DNA of 64,000 bases from Candidatus Rhodoferax randersensis (GCA_016718155.1 JADKEH010000013.1:1-64000); one strand, 5' to 3'. Counted from the first letter of the stretch, positions 55,940 through 64,000 are shown. Translations and numbers: made by a program. Notes: generated by a model from the letters alone, not told the origin.

Positions 55940-56226
55940 TCACCAGCGTAACACCCTAGGCCCCAGGGCGGTGCCAACCAGTGCCGTCAGGCCGATTCCG
56001 GCGGTGTACCAGACCGCGACAAACACGGTCGATGCCTCGGGGCATGCCAAAGAATATCCATTGGCACCAACCGCTCCGGCCAATGGACCGGCAGAAAAGC
56101 CAGCGCCGCGCAGGTGCGAGCGTGCCAGGCCGCGAACCGCCAAAAGTGTTGCAGCCAGGCTGGCAAGGACATGGAGTGGCAATGGCGCCGAGCAGCAGGG
56201 TTTTCATGGTGGCAAGGATTCGAGTT
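55940..56226 (-). pseudogene. NrsF/DUF1109-like C-terminal remnant joined to a copy of the pepF start
   Basis: The left part (55940-56182) encodes GAVGANGYSLACPEASTVFV and AVWYTAGIGLTALVGTALGP, then RVLRW, the C-terminus of DUF1109/NrsF anti-sigma proteins. In front of it, in another frame, 56184-56226 repeats the leader and first 11 codons of the pepF gene at 43 kb (MKTLLLGAIAT). The junction makes no sense as one protein. It looks like a recombination scar. Confidence 0.6.
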
Positions 56227-56523
56227 GGTTCAAGGCCAGTGTGATTACGATTAGAGCCCGAAAACTCGACTGTCACAGACCCTGTCTGGATGATGGTGCT
56301 GCGCCTCTAGCGTCGGCGGATACGTTGGGAAATTCGCGTCCCAAAAGAGGCATGGATGGACGCATCCAGTCGTGGTACTTCAAGCGATCTCGGGTCTTTT
56401 CTGCTTTGCCTTGATGGGCATCGTATGCGTCGGAAACTTCGCGTGGCGATTAAGGTTCTTTTAAGATACATCAAAGATACTTCTATGGCCAATTTCGGCA
56501 AACAACGATTTGTTGGAGGTGTT
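56227..56523. promoter_or_regulatory. Upstream region of the DnrO-like gene, weak NsrR-like site
   Basis: No gene is seen. At 56465-56487, AAGATACATC is followed directly by AAAGATACTTC, a tandem of NsrR-like half-sites rather than a palindrome. This is much weaker than the three other sites. GGAGG stands 5 bp before the next ATG. Confidence 0.35.
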
Positions 56524-57015
56524 ATGTTGAATACTGTGAAGATATGGAAACTGGCTGCGGCAGCAGCGCTTGCCGTGGGCTTGTCGGGGGTAGCGTCGGC
56601 GGCCACTGGCGCGGCGGCGCACGAGCACGGCGGGCACGTGGTCAAGCTCACGCTGGACCACGGCAAGAAGTGGGCGACCGATGAGCCCTTGCGCAAGGGC
56701 ATGGCGGCGATCCGCGGCAACCTGGAAGGGGCGCTGCATGAGATCCATGCAGGCAAGCTCGACGCTGCTGGCTACAACGTGCTGGCGGACAAGGTGGGGG
56801 CGCAGGTTGGCAGCATCGTGGCCGATTGCAAACTGGAGCCCAAGGCCGACGCGCAACTGCACGTGGTCATCGCGCAGATGCTGGAGGGCGTGGACGCCAT
56901 GCAGGGCAAACAGAAGAAGGTCAAGCGCCAAGCCGGTGCCGTCAAGGTACTGACAGCTCTGGAACATTATGGAACCTACTTTGATGATCCAAACTGGAAA
57001 GCCATTAAGCACTAA
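56524..57015 (+). CDS. DnrO-like secreted helical protein
   Basis: ATG 56524 follows TTGGAGGTGTT. A signal peptide (IWKLAAAAALAVGLSGVASA) leads into HEHGGHVVKLTLDHGKKWAT and a helical domain (LRKGMAAIRGNLEGALHEIH, VGAQVGSIVADCKLEPKADA). The pattern matches proteins labelled DnrO next to denitrification genes; their biochemical role is unclear. It is divergent from the norB side and precedes a two-component system. Confidence 0.6.
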   Translation: MLNTVKIWKLAAAAALAVGLSGVASAATGAAAHEHGGHVVKLTLDHGKKWATDEPLRKGMAAIRGNLEGALHEIHAGKLDAAGYNVLADKVGAQVGSIVADCKLEPKADAQLHVVIAQMLEGVDAMQGKQKKVKRQAGAVKVLTALEHYGTYFDDPNWKAIKH

Positions 57016-57057
57016 GCACCGTGCCGCTGCCCGAGCGCACCCCTGCAAGGTGAGGTC

Positions 57058-57723
57058 ATGAGAGTCCTCCTGGTCGAAGACGATGCCTTGCTGGGGGACG
57101 GCATCCGAGCCGGTCTGATACAGACCGGCTTTGCGGTGGATTGGGCTAAGGACGGACGCGAAGCCGAGCTGGCGGTGTCAACTCAGACCTACGACGCGGT
57201 GGTCCTCGATCTGGGCTTGCCGCGCTTGCCTGGGCTTGATGTGTTGCGGCGCGCGCGCGCCGCCAAGAACCCGGTGCCGATTCTGATTCTGACCGCGCGC
57301 GATATGGTGCCCGATCGCATCGCCGGGCTGGATGCCGGCGCCGACGATTACTTGGTGAAGCCTTTCGATCTGGGCGAGCTGCAGGCACGCCTGCGTGCGC
57401 TGGTGCGGCGCGCAAGCGGGCAGGTTGAGACCGTCATCACGCATGGTGCACTGCGGCTGGACCCGCTGGACCACAGCGTCCAATTCGAGGGCCGGCCAGT
57501 GGAGCTGTCGGCGCGGGAGTTCGCCGTGCTGCAAGAACTTCTGCGCCATCCCGGGCGCGTGTTGGCCAAGGCGAGCCTGGAGGAAAAGATTTACGGCTGG
57601 GGCGACGAGATCGACAGCAACGCGATCGAGGTCTATGTGCACCACCTGCGGCGCAAGCTCGACCACAAGTTGATTCGCACCGTGCGCGGCGTCGGCTACA
57701 TGCTGGCCAAGGCGGCGCCATGA
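57058..57723 (+). CDS. OmpR/QseB-like response regulator, second system
   Basis: The 221-residue protein has the receiver (LLVEDDALLGDGIRAGLIQT, phospho-Asp in VVLDLGLP, LVKPFDLGE) and the winged helix (LSAREFAVLQELLRHPGRVL, VYVHHLRRKLDHKLIRTVRG). It overlaps the kinase by 4 bp. It lies 42 bp after the DnrO-like gene and may be one unit with it. Confidence 0.88.
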   Translation: MRVLLVEDDALLGDGIRAGLIQTGFAVDWAKDGREAELAVSTQTYDAVVLDLGLPRLPGLDVLRRARAAKNPVPILILTARDMVPDRIAGLDAGADDYLVKPFDLGELQARLRALVRRASGQVETVITHGALRLDPLDHSVQFEGRPVELSAREFAVLQELLRHPGRVLAKASLEEKIYGWGDEIDSNAIEVYVHHLRRKLDHKLIRTVRGVGYMLAKAAP

Positions 57724-59057
57724 GGACTTCACTGCGTCGCCGATTGATGTGGCTGCTGTCGTCGGCGGTGTTGTCGGCCTGGCTTGCCACGGCCTGGTTC
57801 TCCTACTCGGATGCGCGCGCGCAGATTGGCACCATGCTCGATGGTCAGTTGCGCTTGTCGGCACAGTTGATTGCGCAGCAGTTCGGGCCCGAAATGGCGC
57901 CAGCCGGTGCCACGTCCGTGCCGCCGCAGGGTGGCCCCGATGCCAGGATGGCCTACCAGGTGTGGGACGGTCAGGCACGGTTGCGCCAGCGCTCGGCCAA
58001 TTCGCCCCGGACCCGCTTGAGCACGGCGGACCAGGGCTTCTCCGAGATCAACATTGACGGCCAGCGCTGGCGCGTCTACAGCCATGCCGCGCCCGACGGC
58101 CGCTTCGTGGTGCAGGTGGCTGAGCGCCGTGCGCTGAGGGACGAACTCGCGCAGAGCGTGGCCAACCATCTGATGCACCCGTTGGCGGTGGCCGTGCCGG
58201 TGCTGGGGTTGCTGATCTGGCTGAGCGTCACCGCCGGGCTGCTGCCGCTCGGTGCGCTAGCCTCGCAGGTACAGCGCCGCGCCCCTGACAATCTGGCGCC
58301 ATTGCCCGAGCCTGCGGTGCCGCGCGAAGTCGCGCCGCTGGTACACGCTCTCAATGCGCTGTTCGAGCGCCTGCGGACCTCCTTCGAGCAGGAGCGCCGC
58401 TTCACCGCCGACGCCGCGCACGAGTTGCGCACGCCGCTGGCCGCGCTCAAGACGCAGGCGCAGGTGGCGCAGGCTGCCACTTCCCAACAGGCGCTGCGTC
58501 ATGCGCTGAACCAGATTGTGGCCGGCGCCGACCGTGCAACGCATCTCCTGGAGCAACTGCTGATGCTGGCCCGCTTGGACCCGCAGGCCAGCCTGCCCGC
58601 GGCCGAGTCCTTGTCGTTGCCGCAACTGGCTGCCGCCAGCATCGCGCAGCTGGCGCCCATGGCGGCGGACAAGGATGTCGACCTCGCACAAGAGTCGCCC
58701 GATGCGGCGATGGTGCGTGGCGACGCGGCCCTGTTGTCGGTCCTGCTGCGCAATCTCCTGGACAATGCGATCCGTTACGCGCCAGCCGGCACCGAAGTTG
58801 AGCTGAGCGTGGCCCGAGCGCCGGGCGAGGTCGTCTTGTGCGTGAGTGATCAGGGCCCAGGCATTGCGGAGCACGAGCGCCAGCGCGTGCTGGAGCGCTT
58901 TTACCGTATCGATGGTGTCAGCGGGGAGGGAAGTGGCCTGGGGTTGTCGATCGTCCAGCGCATCGTGGAGCTGCATGGCGCCACCTGGCGCCTGGGCGAG
59001 GGCAAGGGTGGCAAGGGCTTGAGGGTGGAAGTGGCGTTTCCAGCCCTGGAAACTTGA
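57720..59057 (+). CDS. Sensor histidine kinase, second system
   Basis: The 445-residue kinase has two membrane helices, a periplasmic domain of about 120 residues, the phospho-acceptor ADAAHELRTPLAALKTQAQV, the N box LRNLLDNAIRYAPAGT, an intact G1 box SDQGPGI and G2 GEGSGLGLSIVQRI. Unlike the kinase at 44.9 kb it is canonical. It belongs to the QseC/TctE-like group. The signal is unknown; NO or a denitrification cue is suggested only by the neighbours. Confidence 0.88.
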   Translation: MRTSLRRRLMWLLSSAVLSAWLATAWFSYSDARAQIGTMLDGQLRLSAQLIAQQFGPEMAPAGATSVPPQGGPDARMAYQVWDGQARLRQRSANSPRTRLSTADQGFSEINIDGQRWRVYSHAAPDGRFVVQVAERRALRDELAQSVANHLMHPLAVAVPVLGLLIWLSVTAGLLPLGALASQVQRRAPDNLAPLPEPAVPREVAPLVHALNALFERLRTSFEQERRFTADAAHELRTPLAALKTQAQVAQAATSQQALRHALNQIVAGADRATHLLEQLLMLARLDPQASLPAAESLSLPQLAAASIAQLAPMAADKDVDLAQESPDAAMVRGDAALLSVLLRNLLDNAIRYAPAGTEVELSVARAPGEVVLCVSDQGPGIAEHERQRVLERFYRIDGVSGEGSGLGLSIVQRIVELHGATWRLGEGKGGKGLRVEVAFPALET

Positions 59058-59107
59058 ACTTTCGCCGCAGTCGCCCCAGGCGCTGCGAGTTTGTGTACCA
59101 TCGGCCG

Positions 59108-59128
59108 CTGCCCGAGTCGCTCGGGCAG
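59108..59128 (+). terminator. Hairpin after the second two-component system
   Basis: CTGCCCGAG and CTCGGGCAG form a perfect 9-bp stem with a 3-nt loop. The tail GTTGTTGG is only partly T-rich. Confidence 0.5.
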
Positions 59129-59184
59129 GTTGTTGGAACTGGGCTTGCACGCGAAGCTGAGGGCAAGCCCCACGGAGCCATGAT

Positions 59185-59565
59185 TTGAACTATTTTCTGC
59201 TCAAACACCTGCACGTCAGTTGCGTGGTGATCAGCATCAGTCTGTTTGTGCTGCGCGGCTCACTGGAGCTGCTGGGTCGGCCCTGGCGGCACTGGCGCGT
59301 GCTGCGCGTGGCGCCGCATGTGATCGACACCTTGCTGCTCGGGACGGCGCTGTGGATGGCCTGGCAGATTGGCCAGTACCCGTTTGTCAACGGCTGGCTG
59401 ACCGCCAAGGTGTTGGCGCTGCTCGCCTACATCCTGCTGGGCATGCGCGCGCTGGGCAAGTCCACGCCGCAGGGTCAGCGCTTGCCCTATTTTGTTGCGG
59501 CGCTGGTCAGCGTGGTCTACATCGTCGGCGTGGCGCTGACCCACTCGCCCAGTTGGGGCTGGTAG
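59185..59565 (+). CDS. SirB2-family membrane protein
   Basis: A TTG start at 59185 follows CACGGAGCCATGAT. The 126-residue protein has four membrane helices and the family pattern (LKHLHVSCVVISISLFVLRG, RVLRVAPHVIDTLLLGTALW, PFVNGWLTAKVLALLAYILL). SirB2 proteins are widespread, with no firm function. Confidence 0.8.
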   Translation: MNYFLLKHLHVSCVVISISLFVLRGSLELLGRPWRHWRVLRVAPHVIDTLLLGTALWMAWQIGQYPFVNGWLTAKVLALLAYILLGMRALGKSTPQGQRLPYFVAALVSVVYIVGVALTHSPSWGW

Positions 59566-59574
59566 TCGACAGGC

Positions 59575-60183
59575 TCAGGCGGCCCGGATCTCGAACACCG
59601 CGTCATCGAGCGCGTGGTCCAGCAAGATACGCTGCACGCGTGCTTGCCAGAGCCGGCCGAACTCGGCGCGCTGTTCGTCACTTGCCATGCCGACCAGACA
59701 CATCTGCATCAGCCGCATGGTTTGCGGGTCGCCCGGCACGCTGTGGGCGTGGCCTTGCGCCAGCACGGCCTGGCCGGTGTCGGTGCGGGTGAAGCGCAGT
59801 TCGGCTTCGATGTTCACATTGAATTGCAGCAGCCCGCGGCGTACGAACTGGCCGCCCAGGCCGGCGAAGCCGCCCTCAGCGGCGGCGCCGCTCAGCAGGC
59901 CCAGCACAGCGGCGACGACGCCGGTGGTGCCGGCCTCATATGGCTCACGCAGATCCACGGCAATGTCGCCGCGTTGCGGCATGGCATCACCGTACAGCGC
60001 CTGGATGGCGCGCACGCCCAGCCAGTAGGCGCTGGCGACCGTGGGGCAGGAGTGCCCGGCCAGCCGCACCGCGTCGGCATAGCCGTAAGTCATCAGGCCG
60101 CCGTCGACCGAACCCAGCAGCTCGGCCAGCGGGTCGCGCAGGGTGATGCTTGGGACCTGCTCGAAGAAGGCTGGGAACTTCAT
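59575..60183 (-). CDS. FmdE-like protein
   Basis: The 202-residue protein has GLMTYGYADAVRLAGHSCPT, with the conserved His and Cys, followed by VASAYWLGVRAIQALYG. This is the core of FmdE-like domains, which bind metal or a cofactor. It begins 8 bp after the DUF2249 gene and so shares its promoter with the NsrR-type site. Its role in NO response is inferred from that. Confidence 0.7.
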   Translation of the reverse strand: MKFPAFFEQVPSITLRDPLAELLGSVDGGLMTYGYADAVRLAGHSCPTVASAYWLGVRAIQALYGDAMPQRGDIAVDLREPYEAGTTGVVAAVLGLLSGAAAEGGFAGLGGQFVRRGLLQFNVNIEAELRFTRTDTGQAVLAQGHAHSVPGDPQTMRLMQMCLVGMASDEQRAEFGRLWQARVQRILLDHALDDAVFEIRAA

Positions 60184-60191
60184 GGTGGGGA

Positions 60192-60452
60192 TCAGAGGCA
60201 GACGAAGTCGATCACGATCGCGCCGGGCTCTTTTTGCACGTACTGGATCGAGACGGCGTCGCCATAACGGGCATTGAGCTGGTGCAGCAGCGGGATCGGG
60301 TCGTGGTCATTGCAAAAGCGCATGGTTTCGCCTGGCTGCAGGGAGTCGAGCGCGCCAAAGATGGCGGCATGCCGAAAACGCTTGGCGACGCCGCGTGCGT
60401 CGAACGGGTAAATGGCTTCAGGGGTGACGTGGCCGGTGGCGCAGGAACTCAT
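60192..60452 (-). CDS. DUF2249-family small protein
   Basis: ATG 60452 gives 86 residues. It has the family core YPFDARGVAKRFRHAAIFGA, LQPGETMRFCNDHDPIPLLH and a C-terminal strand. DUF2249 proteins often accompany denitrification and NO genes. An NsrR-type site lies just upstream, and the FmdE-like gene follows. Confidence 0.8.
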   Translation of the reverse strand: MSSCATGHVTPEAIYPFDARGVAKRFRHAAIFGALDSLQPGETMRFCNDHDPIPLLHQLNARYGDAVSIQYVQKEPGAIVIDFVCL

Positions 60453-60474
60453 GGCAATCCTTAAAGTGGGTTGA

Positions 60475-60497
60475 AAGATGCATTGTAGATGAATGTT
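60475..60497 (-). promoter_or_regulatory. NsrR-type operator upstream of the DUF2249 gene
   Basis: A 23-bp site with left arm AAGATGCATT, a perfect consensus half, and right arm AGATGAATGTT, agreeing at 8 of 11 positions with the other half. It lies 22 bp before the DUF2249 ATG and 46 bp before the AGE-family gene on the other strand. Confidence 0.6.
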
Positions 60498-60542
60498 ACA
60501 TTCCACGCCGTTTTCGTGGCGCGTGTTTCTATACTGGCACCC

Positions 60543-61808
60543 ATGCATAGCCGTACCTGCTGGTCAATCGCGTGGCGCCTGGGCGCTCGCGTGCTGGTCA
60601 TCGGCGCCCTGCTGCTGGCGGGCTGCGGCGATCGGGCGCGCCCGGACGTTGAGTGGCATCGGCGCGATCTGCTCGATGGCTTGCTGGCGCACTGGGTCGT
60701 GGCGGCGCCCACCGATTCGGGCTTCATGCGCACCACGATCAACCGGCAGTGGCAACCCGACGCCAAGCAAAGCGGCCACCTGACCGAGCAAAGCCGCTTG
60801 GTCTACACGCTGATCGTGGGGTTTGAGCTGACGCGTGAGCAGCGCTTCCTGGTGGCGGCTCAGCGTGGCGCGGACTTCTTGCTGACACGCTTTCGTGATC
60901 CGGTGCACGGCGGTTTCTTCGCGCGGGTGGGTGCCGATGGCCAAGTGATCGCGGAGGCCAAGAACACCTATGGGCACGCGTTTGCCTTGCTGGCCTTGTC
61001 CCACATGGCCAGGGTGACCGGTGAGGCGCGTTACCGCGCCGCGGCGCTGCAGGCGTGGCGCGAGATCGACATGGGGCTGCGCGACGGCAAGGGAGGTTTT
61101 CGCGGCGAACTGCCGAGAAACTTCTCGCCACCGGAGGCGAGGGTGGGCGCCGTGGCGTCGCAGAACCCGCTGATGCATCTGTTCGAGGCCTTGCTGGCGC
61201 TGCACGATGCCACCCACGACCCGGTGGCGCTGCAAGGCGCCAAGCGCATGGCTGACTTTGTGATCTACCGCCTGATGACCGGCACGCCCGAAGGCGGGGC
61301 CTACATTGCCGAGTGGTACGACGGCGACTGGAAGCCACTGACCACCCGCGAGCAAGGCGGCTACACCGATATTGGGCATCAGTTCGAATGGAGCCACCTG
61401 CTGCTGGCGGCGGAGCGGCGTGGTTTGTCCGGCATTTACGCGCCCAGTGCCGAGCGCATCCTCAGATTTGCCGTGAAGCAGGGCTACGACGAGATCGACG
61501 GGGGCGTGTTCAGCAAGGTCTACCCGGATGGCAGCGTGGACCGCGACAAGGGTTGGTGGCAACAAACCGAGGCACTGCGCGCCTTCATGGCGTTCGCACC
61601 ATCGGCGGGCCAGAGCGAGCAGTGGCGCCGTTACGAGCAGACGCTGGGCTTGGTGCGCGAACAATTCGTCGACCCCCAAAATGGCGGCTGGTACAGCAAG
61701 TCGCGCGCCCAGTGCAAGCAAGGCGCCTGCCCCGAAGCGCAGCCCGATCCCTACCACATGACTGGCATGCACCTGGCTGCCATTGCAGTGGCAGCCGAGC
61801 GCAAATAG
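60543..61808 (+). CDS. AGE-family epimerase-like lipoprotein
   Basis: ATG 60543 gives 421 residues. A lipoprotein signal (VLVIGALLLAGCGD) is followed by an (alpha/alpha)6-barrel of the N-acylglucosamine 2-epimerase type: NTYGHAFALLALSHMARVTG, QNPLMHLFEALLALHDATHD, DIGHQFEWSHLLLAAERRGL, KGWWQQTEALRAFMAFA. The paired His residues fit the active site. It would act on a sugar at the outer side of the inner membrane or on the outer membrane. Substrate is unknown. Confidence 0.8.
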   Translation: MHSRTCWSIAWRLGARVLVIGALLLAGCGDRARPDVEWHRRDLLDGLLAHWVVAAPTDSGFMRTTINRQWQPDAKQSGHLTEQSRLVYTLIVGFELTREQRFLVAAQRGADFLLTRFRDPVHGGFFARVGADGQVIAEAKNTYGHAFALLALSHMARVTGEARYRAAALQAWREIDMGLRDGKGGFRGELPRNFSPPEARVGAVASQNPLMHLFEALLALHDATHDPVALQGAKRMADFVIYRLMTGTPEGGAYIAEWYDGDWKPLTTREQGGYTDIGHQFEWSHLLLAAERRGLSGIYAPSAERILRFAVKQGYDEIDGGVFSKVYPDGSVDRDKGWWQQTEALRAFMAFAPSAGQSEQWRRYEQTLGLVREQFVDPQNGGWYSKSRAQCKQGACPEAQPDPYHMTGMHLAAIAVAAERK

Positions 61809-61927
61809 GGGAGGGTTCGGCTGCGCAACGGATGCAGTGCACACTGCGCCGACTTTGACTCCTTGAGGCTTGCTAGGCGCGCGACAATTTGCCAAAAATT
61901 GTGCATTCGCAATTTAGGAAAACGACT

Positions 61928-62215
61928 ATGGCTGCTTCAGCGGCAAATCATCGGGTAAGCGTCAAAGTTGTGGGTACTAACGGTCAGATATCCCTGGGCA
62001 AGCAGTTCGCGGGGCGACAAGTTCTGGTGGAAAAGCAGGCCGAGGGTGTTTGGCTGATCCGCACCGCTACGGCGGCCCCCGACAACGAGCGCTGGCTACA
62101 TGCCCCTTCGGCAGCTACCGACCTGGCCAAGGCTTTGGACTGGGCTTCCCGGAGTCAGCCCAACGATGCGGCGCTTGACCAGACGTTGAGCCGCCTCGCA
62201 CGTGGCAAACGCTAA
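61928..62215 (+). CDS. AbrB-like antitoxin of a RelE-type pair
   Basis: The 95-residue protein has an N-terminal AbrB-like hairpin (VSVKVVGTNGQISLGKQFAG, RQVLVEKQAEGVWLI) and a helical tail (AATDLAKALDWASRSQPNDA). It overlaps the next gene by 14 bp. Position and size fit an antitoxin that represses its own promoter. The family is tentative. Confidence 0.6.
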   Translation: MAASAANHRVSVKVVGTNGQISLGKQFAGRQVLVEKQAEGVWLIRTATAAPDNERWLHAPSAATDLAKALDWASRSQPNDAALDQTLSRLARGKR

Positions 62216-62528
62216 GCCCGAGTTTGTAGTTCGCTTGGACCTGAACAACCCGGTCTTTCAGTCAAACCTGTTGCAACTACAAAAGGTAGAGCGCCACGCT
62301 GCGCTTGATACGCTCAACAAGCTGCGCCAGCTCTATTGGAATCAGGTGTACCGTGACGACGGTCTCAAGTGGGCGAAGATCAGCAGCGTCAAGCCGCCCG
62401 TCGGGGTGGATGCGATTTACTGCCTGCGCACTACCCAATCACGCCGTGCAACGGCTTACCGGGATGGTGGCTTCATTCGCTTGCTGGCGATTGCGCCTGA
62501 TCATGACAGCACTTATGGGCGCAAGTAG
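62202..62528 (+). CDS. RelE/ParE-fold-like toxin candidate
   Basis: A GTG start at 62202 inside the upstream gene gives 108 residues. The end (AIYCLRTTQSRRATAYRDGG, FIRLLAIAPDHDSTYGRK) looks like the last strands of RelE/ParE-fold toxins, with conserved Arg residues and PDHD. The N-terminal helices (LQLQKVERHAALDTLNKLRQ) also fit. The pairing with an AbrB-like protein is uncommon. It could be an unlisted TA family. Confidence 0.55.
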   Translation: MANAKPEFVVRLDLNNPVFQSNLLQLQKVERHAALDTLNKLRQLYWNQVYRDDGLKWAKISSVKPPVGVDAIYCLRTTQSRRATAYRDGGFIRLLAIAPDHDSTYGRK

Positions 62529-62533
62529 CGCCC

Positions 62534-63346
62534 TCAATCCTTGAACACCGCCGCCCGCTTGCTCATGTTGGCCATCATCGCCTCACCCAGGTCCTTGCTC
62601 ATCAGCATGGCCGCGTTCCATGTGGCGATGTAGTTCAGGCCGTCGGCGACCGTGTGGTCGCGGGCGTAGGTGATCATTTCCTTGGTGCCGCGAATCGACA
62701 GGGGCGATTTGGCGGCGATGCTCGCGGCAATCTCACGCACGCCGGCGTACAGCGCCTCGCGGGAGTCAAACACGCGGTTCACCAGGCGCATCTCGCGTGC
62801 TTCCTCGGAACCAAATTTGCGCCCGGTGTAGGCCAGTTCGCGCGCCATGCCTTCGCCGATCAATCTGGGCAGGCGCTGCAGGGTGCCCACATCGGCGGTC
62901 ATGCCGATGTCGATTTCCTTGATGGTGAAGCTGGCGTCGCTTGAGCAGTAACGCATGTCGGCGCAGGTGATCAGGTCGATGCCACCGCCCACGCAGGCGC
63001 CGTGAATGGCGGCCAGCACCGGCTTGCGGCAGCGCTCCAGACTGGTGAGATCGTCTTGCAGTTCCAGGATCAGGCGGCGCAGCGCTTCGCGGGTGCGGCC
63101 GTCGCACTCGTTCTGGATCTGCGGCCCCAGGCCCATCATCATCTGTAGGTCGATGCCGGCGGTGAACAGCCGGCCTTCGCCCTGCAGGATGGCCACGCGC
63201 GCCTCGGGCGTTTCGTCGACCCAACGGAAGGCCTTGCGCAGGTCTTGCCACATGGCGGCGTTCATGGCGTTGGCCTTCTCGGGGCGATTCAGGCGCACGG
63301 TGGCGATGTGGTCTTCCAGGGTGACGGTGAGGGTTTCGTAGTTCAT
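62534..63346 (-). CDS. Enoyl-CoA hydratase/isomerase-family protein
   Basis: ATG 63346 gives 270 residues. The crotonase fold is clear: RLNRPEKANAMNAAMW, FTAGIDLQMMMG for the first oxyanion loop, and AAIHGACVGGGIDLITCADM for the second. Acidic residues in IDIGMTADVGTLQRLPRLIG resemble dienoyl-CoA isomerases. It acts in fatty-acid or aromatic-acid breakdown. Confidence 0.87.
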   Translation of the reverse strand: MNYETLTVTLEDHIATVRLNRPEKANAMNAAMWQDLRKAFRWVDETPEARVAILQGEGRLFTAGIDLQMMMGLGPQIQNECDGRTREALRRLILELQDDLTSLERCRKPVLAAIHGACVGGGIDLITCADMRYCSSDASFTIKEIDIGMTADVGTLQRLPRLIGEGMARELAYTGRKFGSEEAREMRLVNRVFDSREALYAGVREIAASIAAKSPLSIRGTKEMITYARDHTVADGLNYIATWNAAMLMSKDLGEAMMANMSKRAAVFKD

Positions 63347-63381
63347 TTGGTGTCTTTCGAATTCGGTGGTGATCAAGGGCT

Positions 63382-63459
63382 CGTCATTGCGAGCGTAGCG
63401 CGGCAATCCATCGCTGCGTCGCGCCACCGTGGATTGCCGCGCTACGCTCGCAATGACGG
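63382..63459. repeat. Hairpin repeat of the CGTCATTGCGAG type upstream of the hydratase gene
   Basis: CGTCATTGCGAGCGTAGCGC at the left and its complement ending CGCTCGCAATGACGG at the right form a near-perfect long hairpin. It is the cleanest copy in the window and lies between two genes of the same direction. Confidence 0.85.
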
Positions 63460-63507
63460 GAAGCGCGCAATGACCGGGGGCCGGGGGGTTGGCCCTTGGT
63501 GGTGTAC

Positions 63508-64000
63508 TCAGGTGGTCTGAGCCGCCTTGTACGCGGCCAGATACGGCGCCAGCCGTTTGCCCATTTCGTCGCCCAGGGCTTGCAGACCGCTTAAGGGGCG
63601 CACCATGACTTCAAAGTCGACGATCTGGCCTTGTTCGTTGAATTGGACCAGGTCGATGCCCTTGAGTTCTTTGCCGTGGACCTTGGCGCTGAATTCCAGC
63701 ACCACGCTCAGGCCGTCGGCGCTGGCTAATTGGCGGTGGTAGGTAAAGTCCTCAAACACCTTGGACACTGTGCCAAGGATCAGTTGCACCACTTGCGCGC
63801 TGGGGTAGGGCGTGTGCGCCATGGGCGAACGGAACACTGCCTTGGGGTGCAGCAGGCTGGCGAGTTCGCTCAGGTCACCGGCGGCCACCATGGCGTGCCA
63901 CTTCTTCAGACTCTCGGCCACGGCTGAGGGCAGGCGCTGCTCCAGGGCTGCGGTCGGTGAGGCTGGCGTGGCGGCTGGCGCCGCCTCGCTGCCTACGCTG
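63508..64000 (-). CDS. SnoaL/NTF2-like protein, 5' end outside window
   Basis: The conserved part (LKKWHAMVAAGDLSELASLL, VVQLILGTVSKVFEDFTYHR, IVDFEVMVRPLSGLQALGDE) is a SnoaL-like fold of about 130 residues. A GTG at 63921 could start it, but the frame stays open to the window edge with a Pro/Ala-rich stretch, so the true start may lie beyond 64000. It is upstream of the hydratase on the same strand. Such domains bind or turn over small hydrophobic molecules; function is not known. Confidence 0.7.
   Translation of the reverse strand, partial: SVGSEAAPAATPASPTAALEQRLPSAVAESLKKWHAMVAAGDLSELASLLHPKAVFRSPMAHTPYPSAQVVQLILGTVSKVFEDFTYHRQLASADGLSVVLEFSAKVHGKELKGIDLVQFNEQGQIVDFEVMVRPLSGLQALGDEMGKRLAPYLAAYKAAQTT

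Overview
The window reads as a chromosomal segment of a betaproteobacterium, most likely Burkholderiales and probably a Comamonadaceae member of the Rhodoferax/Polaromonas type. The basis is high GC, the style of the gab-pot, suf and qNOR/NnrS genes, and a Comamonadaceae-like intergenic repeat near 52.35 kb. Genus is inference; there is no rRNA here to decide it. No CRISPR array, intact transposase, replication origin or prophage was seen.

Region 1 (1-14.4 kb) is accessory DNA. It opens with a block of broken genes: a GMC oxidoreductase, its divergent AraC regulator, a cho nuclease next to an umuC stump, a HEPN partner of a nucleotidyltransferase, and a Toprim-like gene. Intact toxin-antitoxin (TA) pairs sit among them (hipBA, ParS-RES). 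Short elements with GGCGCC-cored ends are scattered through the block, one of them ending umuC. A peroxidase-like gene, an HNH nuclease and a dense array of 18 tRNA genes follow. Region 2 (14.0-20.6 kb) holds a second hipBA with three operators spaced exactly 48 bp apart, a MerR-VIT/VWA operon, a junk segment with mobile-element ends and gene scraps, and an AbrB-Doc pair.

Region 3 (20.7-25.2 kb) has a chemoreceptor with a secreted Cache protein, two small envelope proteins, and a membrane-anchored coiled-coil protein ending in a receiver domain. Region 4 (25.2-34.7 kb) is a GABA/polyamine unit, gabT-potADBC-gabD, facing a MocR/GabR-type regulator whose 5' end is broken, then a VapC locus. Region 5 (35.2-46.2 kb) has alaS, a dienelactone-hydrolase-like protein, nsrR, nnrS, a GIY-YIG-like protein, an M3 peptidase, and a PAP2 phosphatase divergent from a PmrA/QseB-type two-component system.

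Region 6 (46.4-60.5 kb) is the most coherent: sufBCDS-sufU-sufT, a DUF488 gene, the quinol-dependent NO reductase, a small membrane protein, a DnrO-like protein, a second two-component system, SirB2, an FmdE-like protein and a DUF2249 protein. Near-identical 23-bp NsrR-type palindromes lie upstream of nnrS, sufB and the DUF2249 gene. This suggests one nitric-oxide response that joins NO removal to Fe-S cluster rebuilding. Region 7 (60.5-64 kb) has an AGE-family lipoprotein, a RelE-like TA pair, an enoyl-CoA hydratase and a SnoaL-like protein that runs off the window.

Frameshifted genes cluster at 0-8.4 kb and 32.8-35 kb while the core operons are intact. That looks like local decay rather than general sequencing error, but only reads could settle it.
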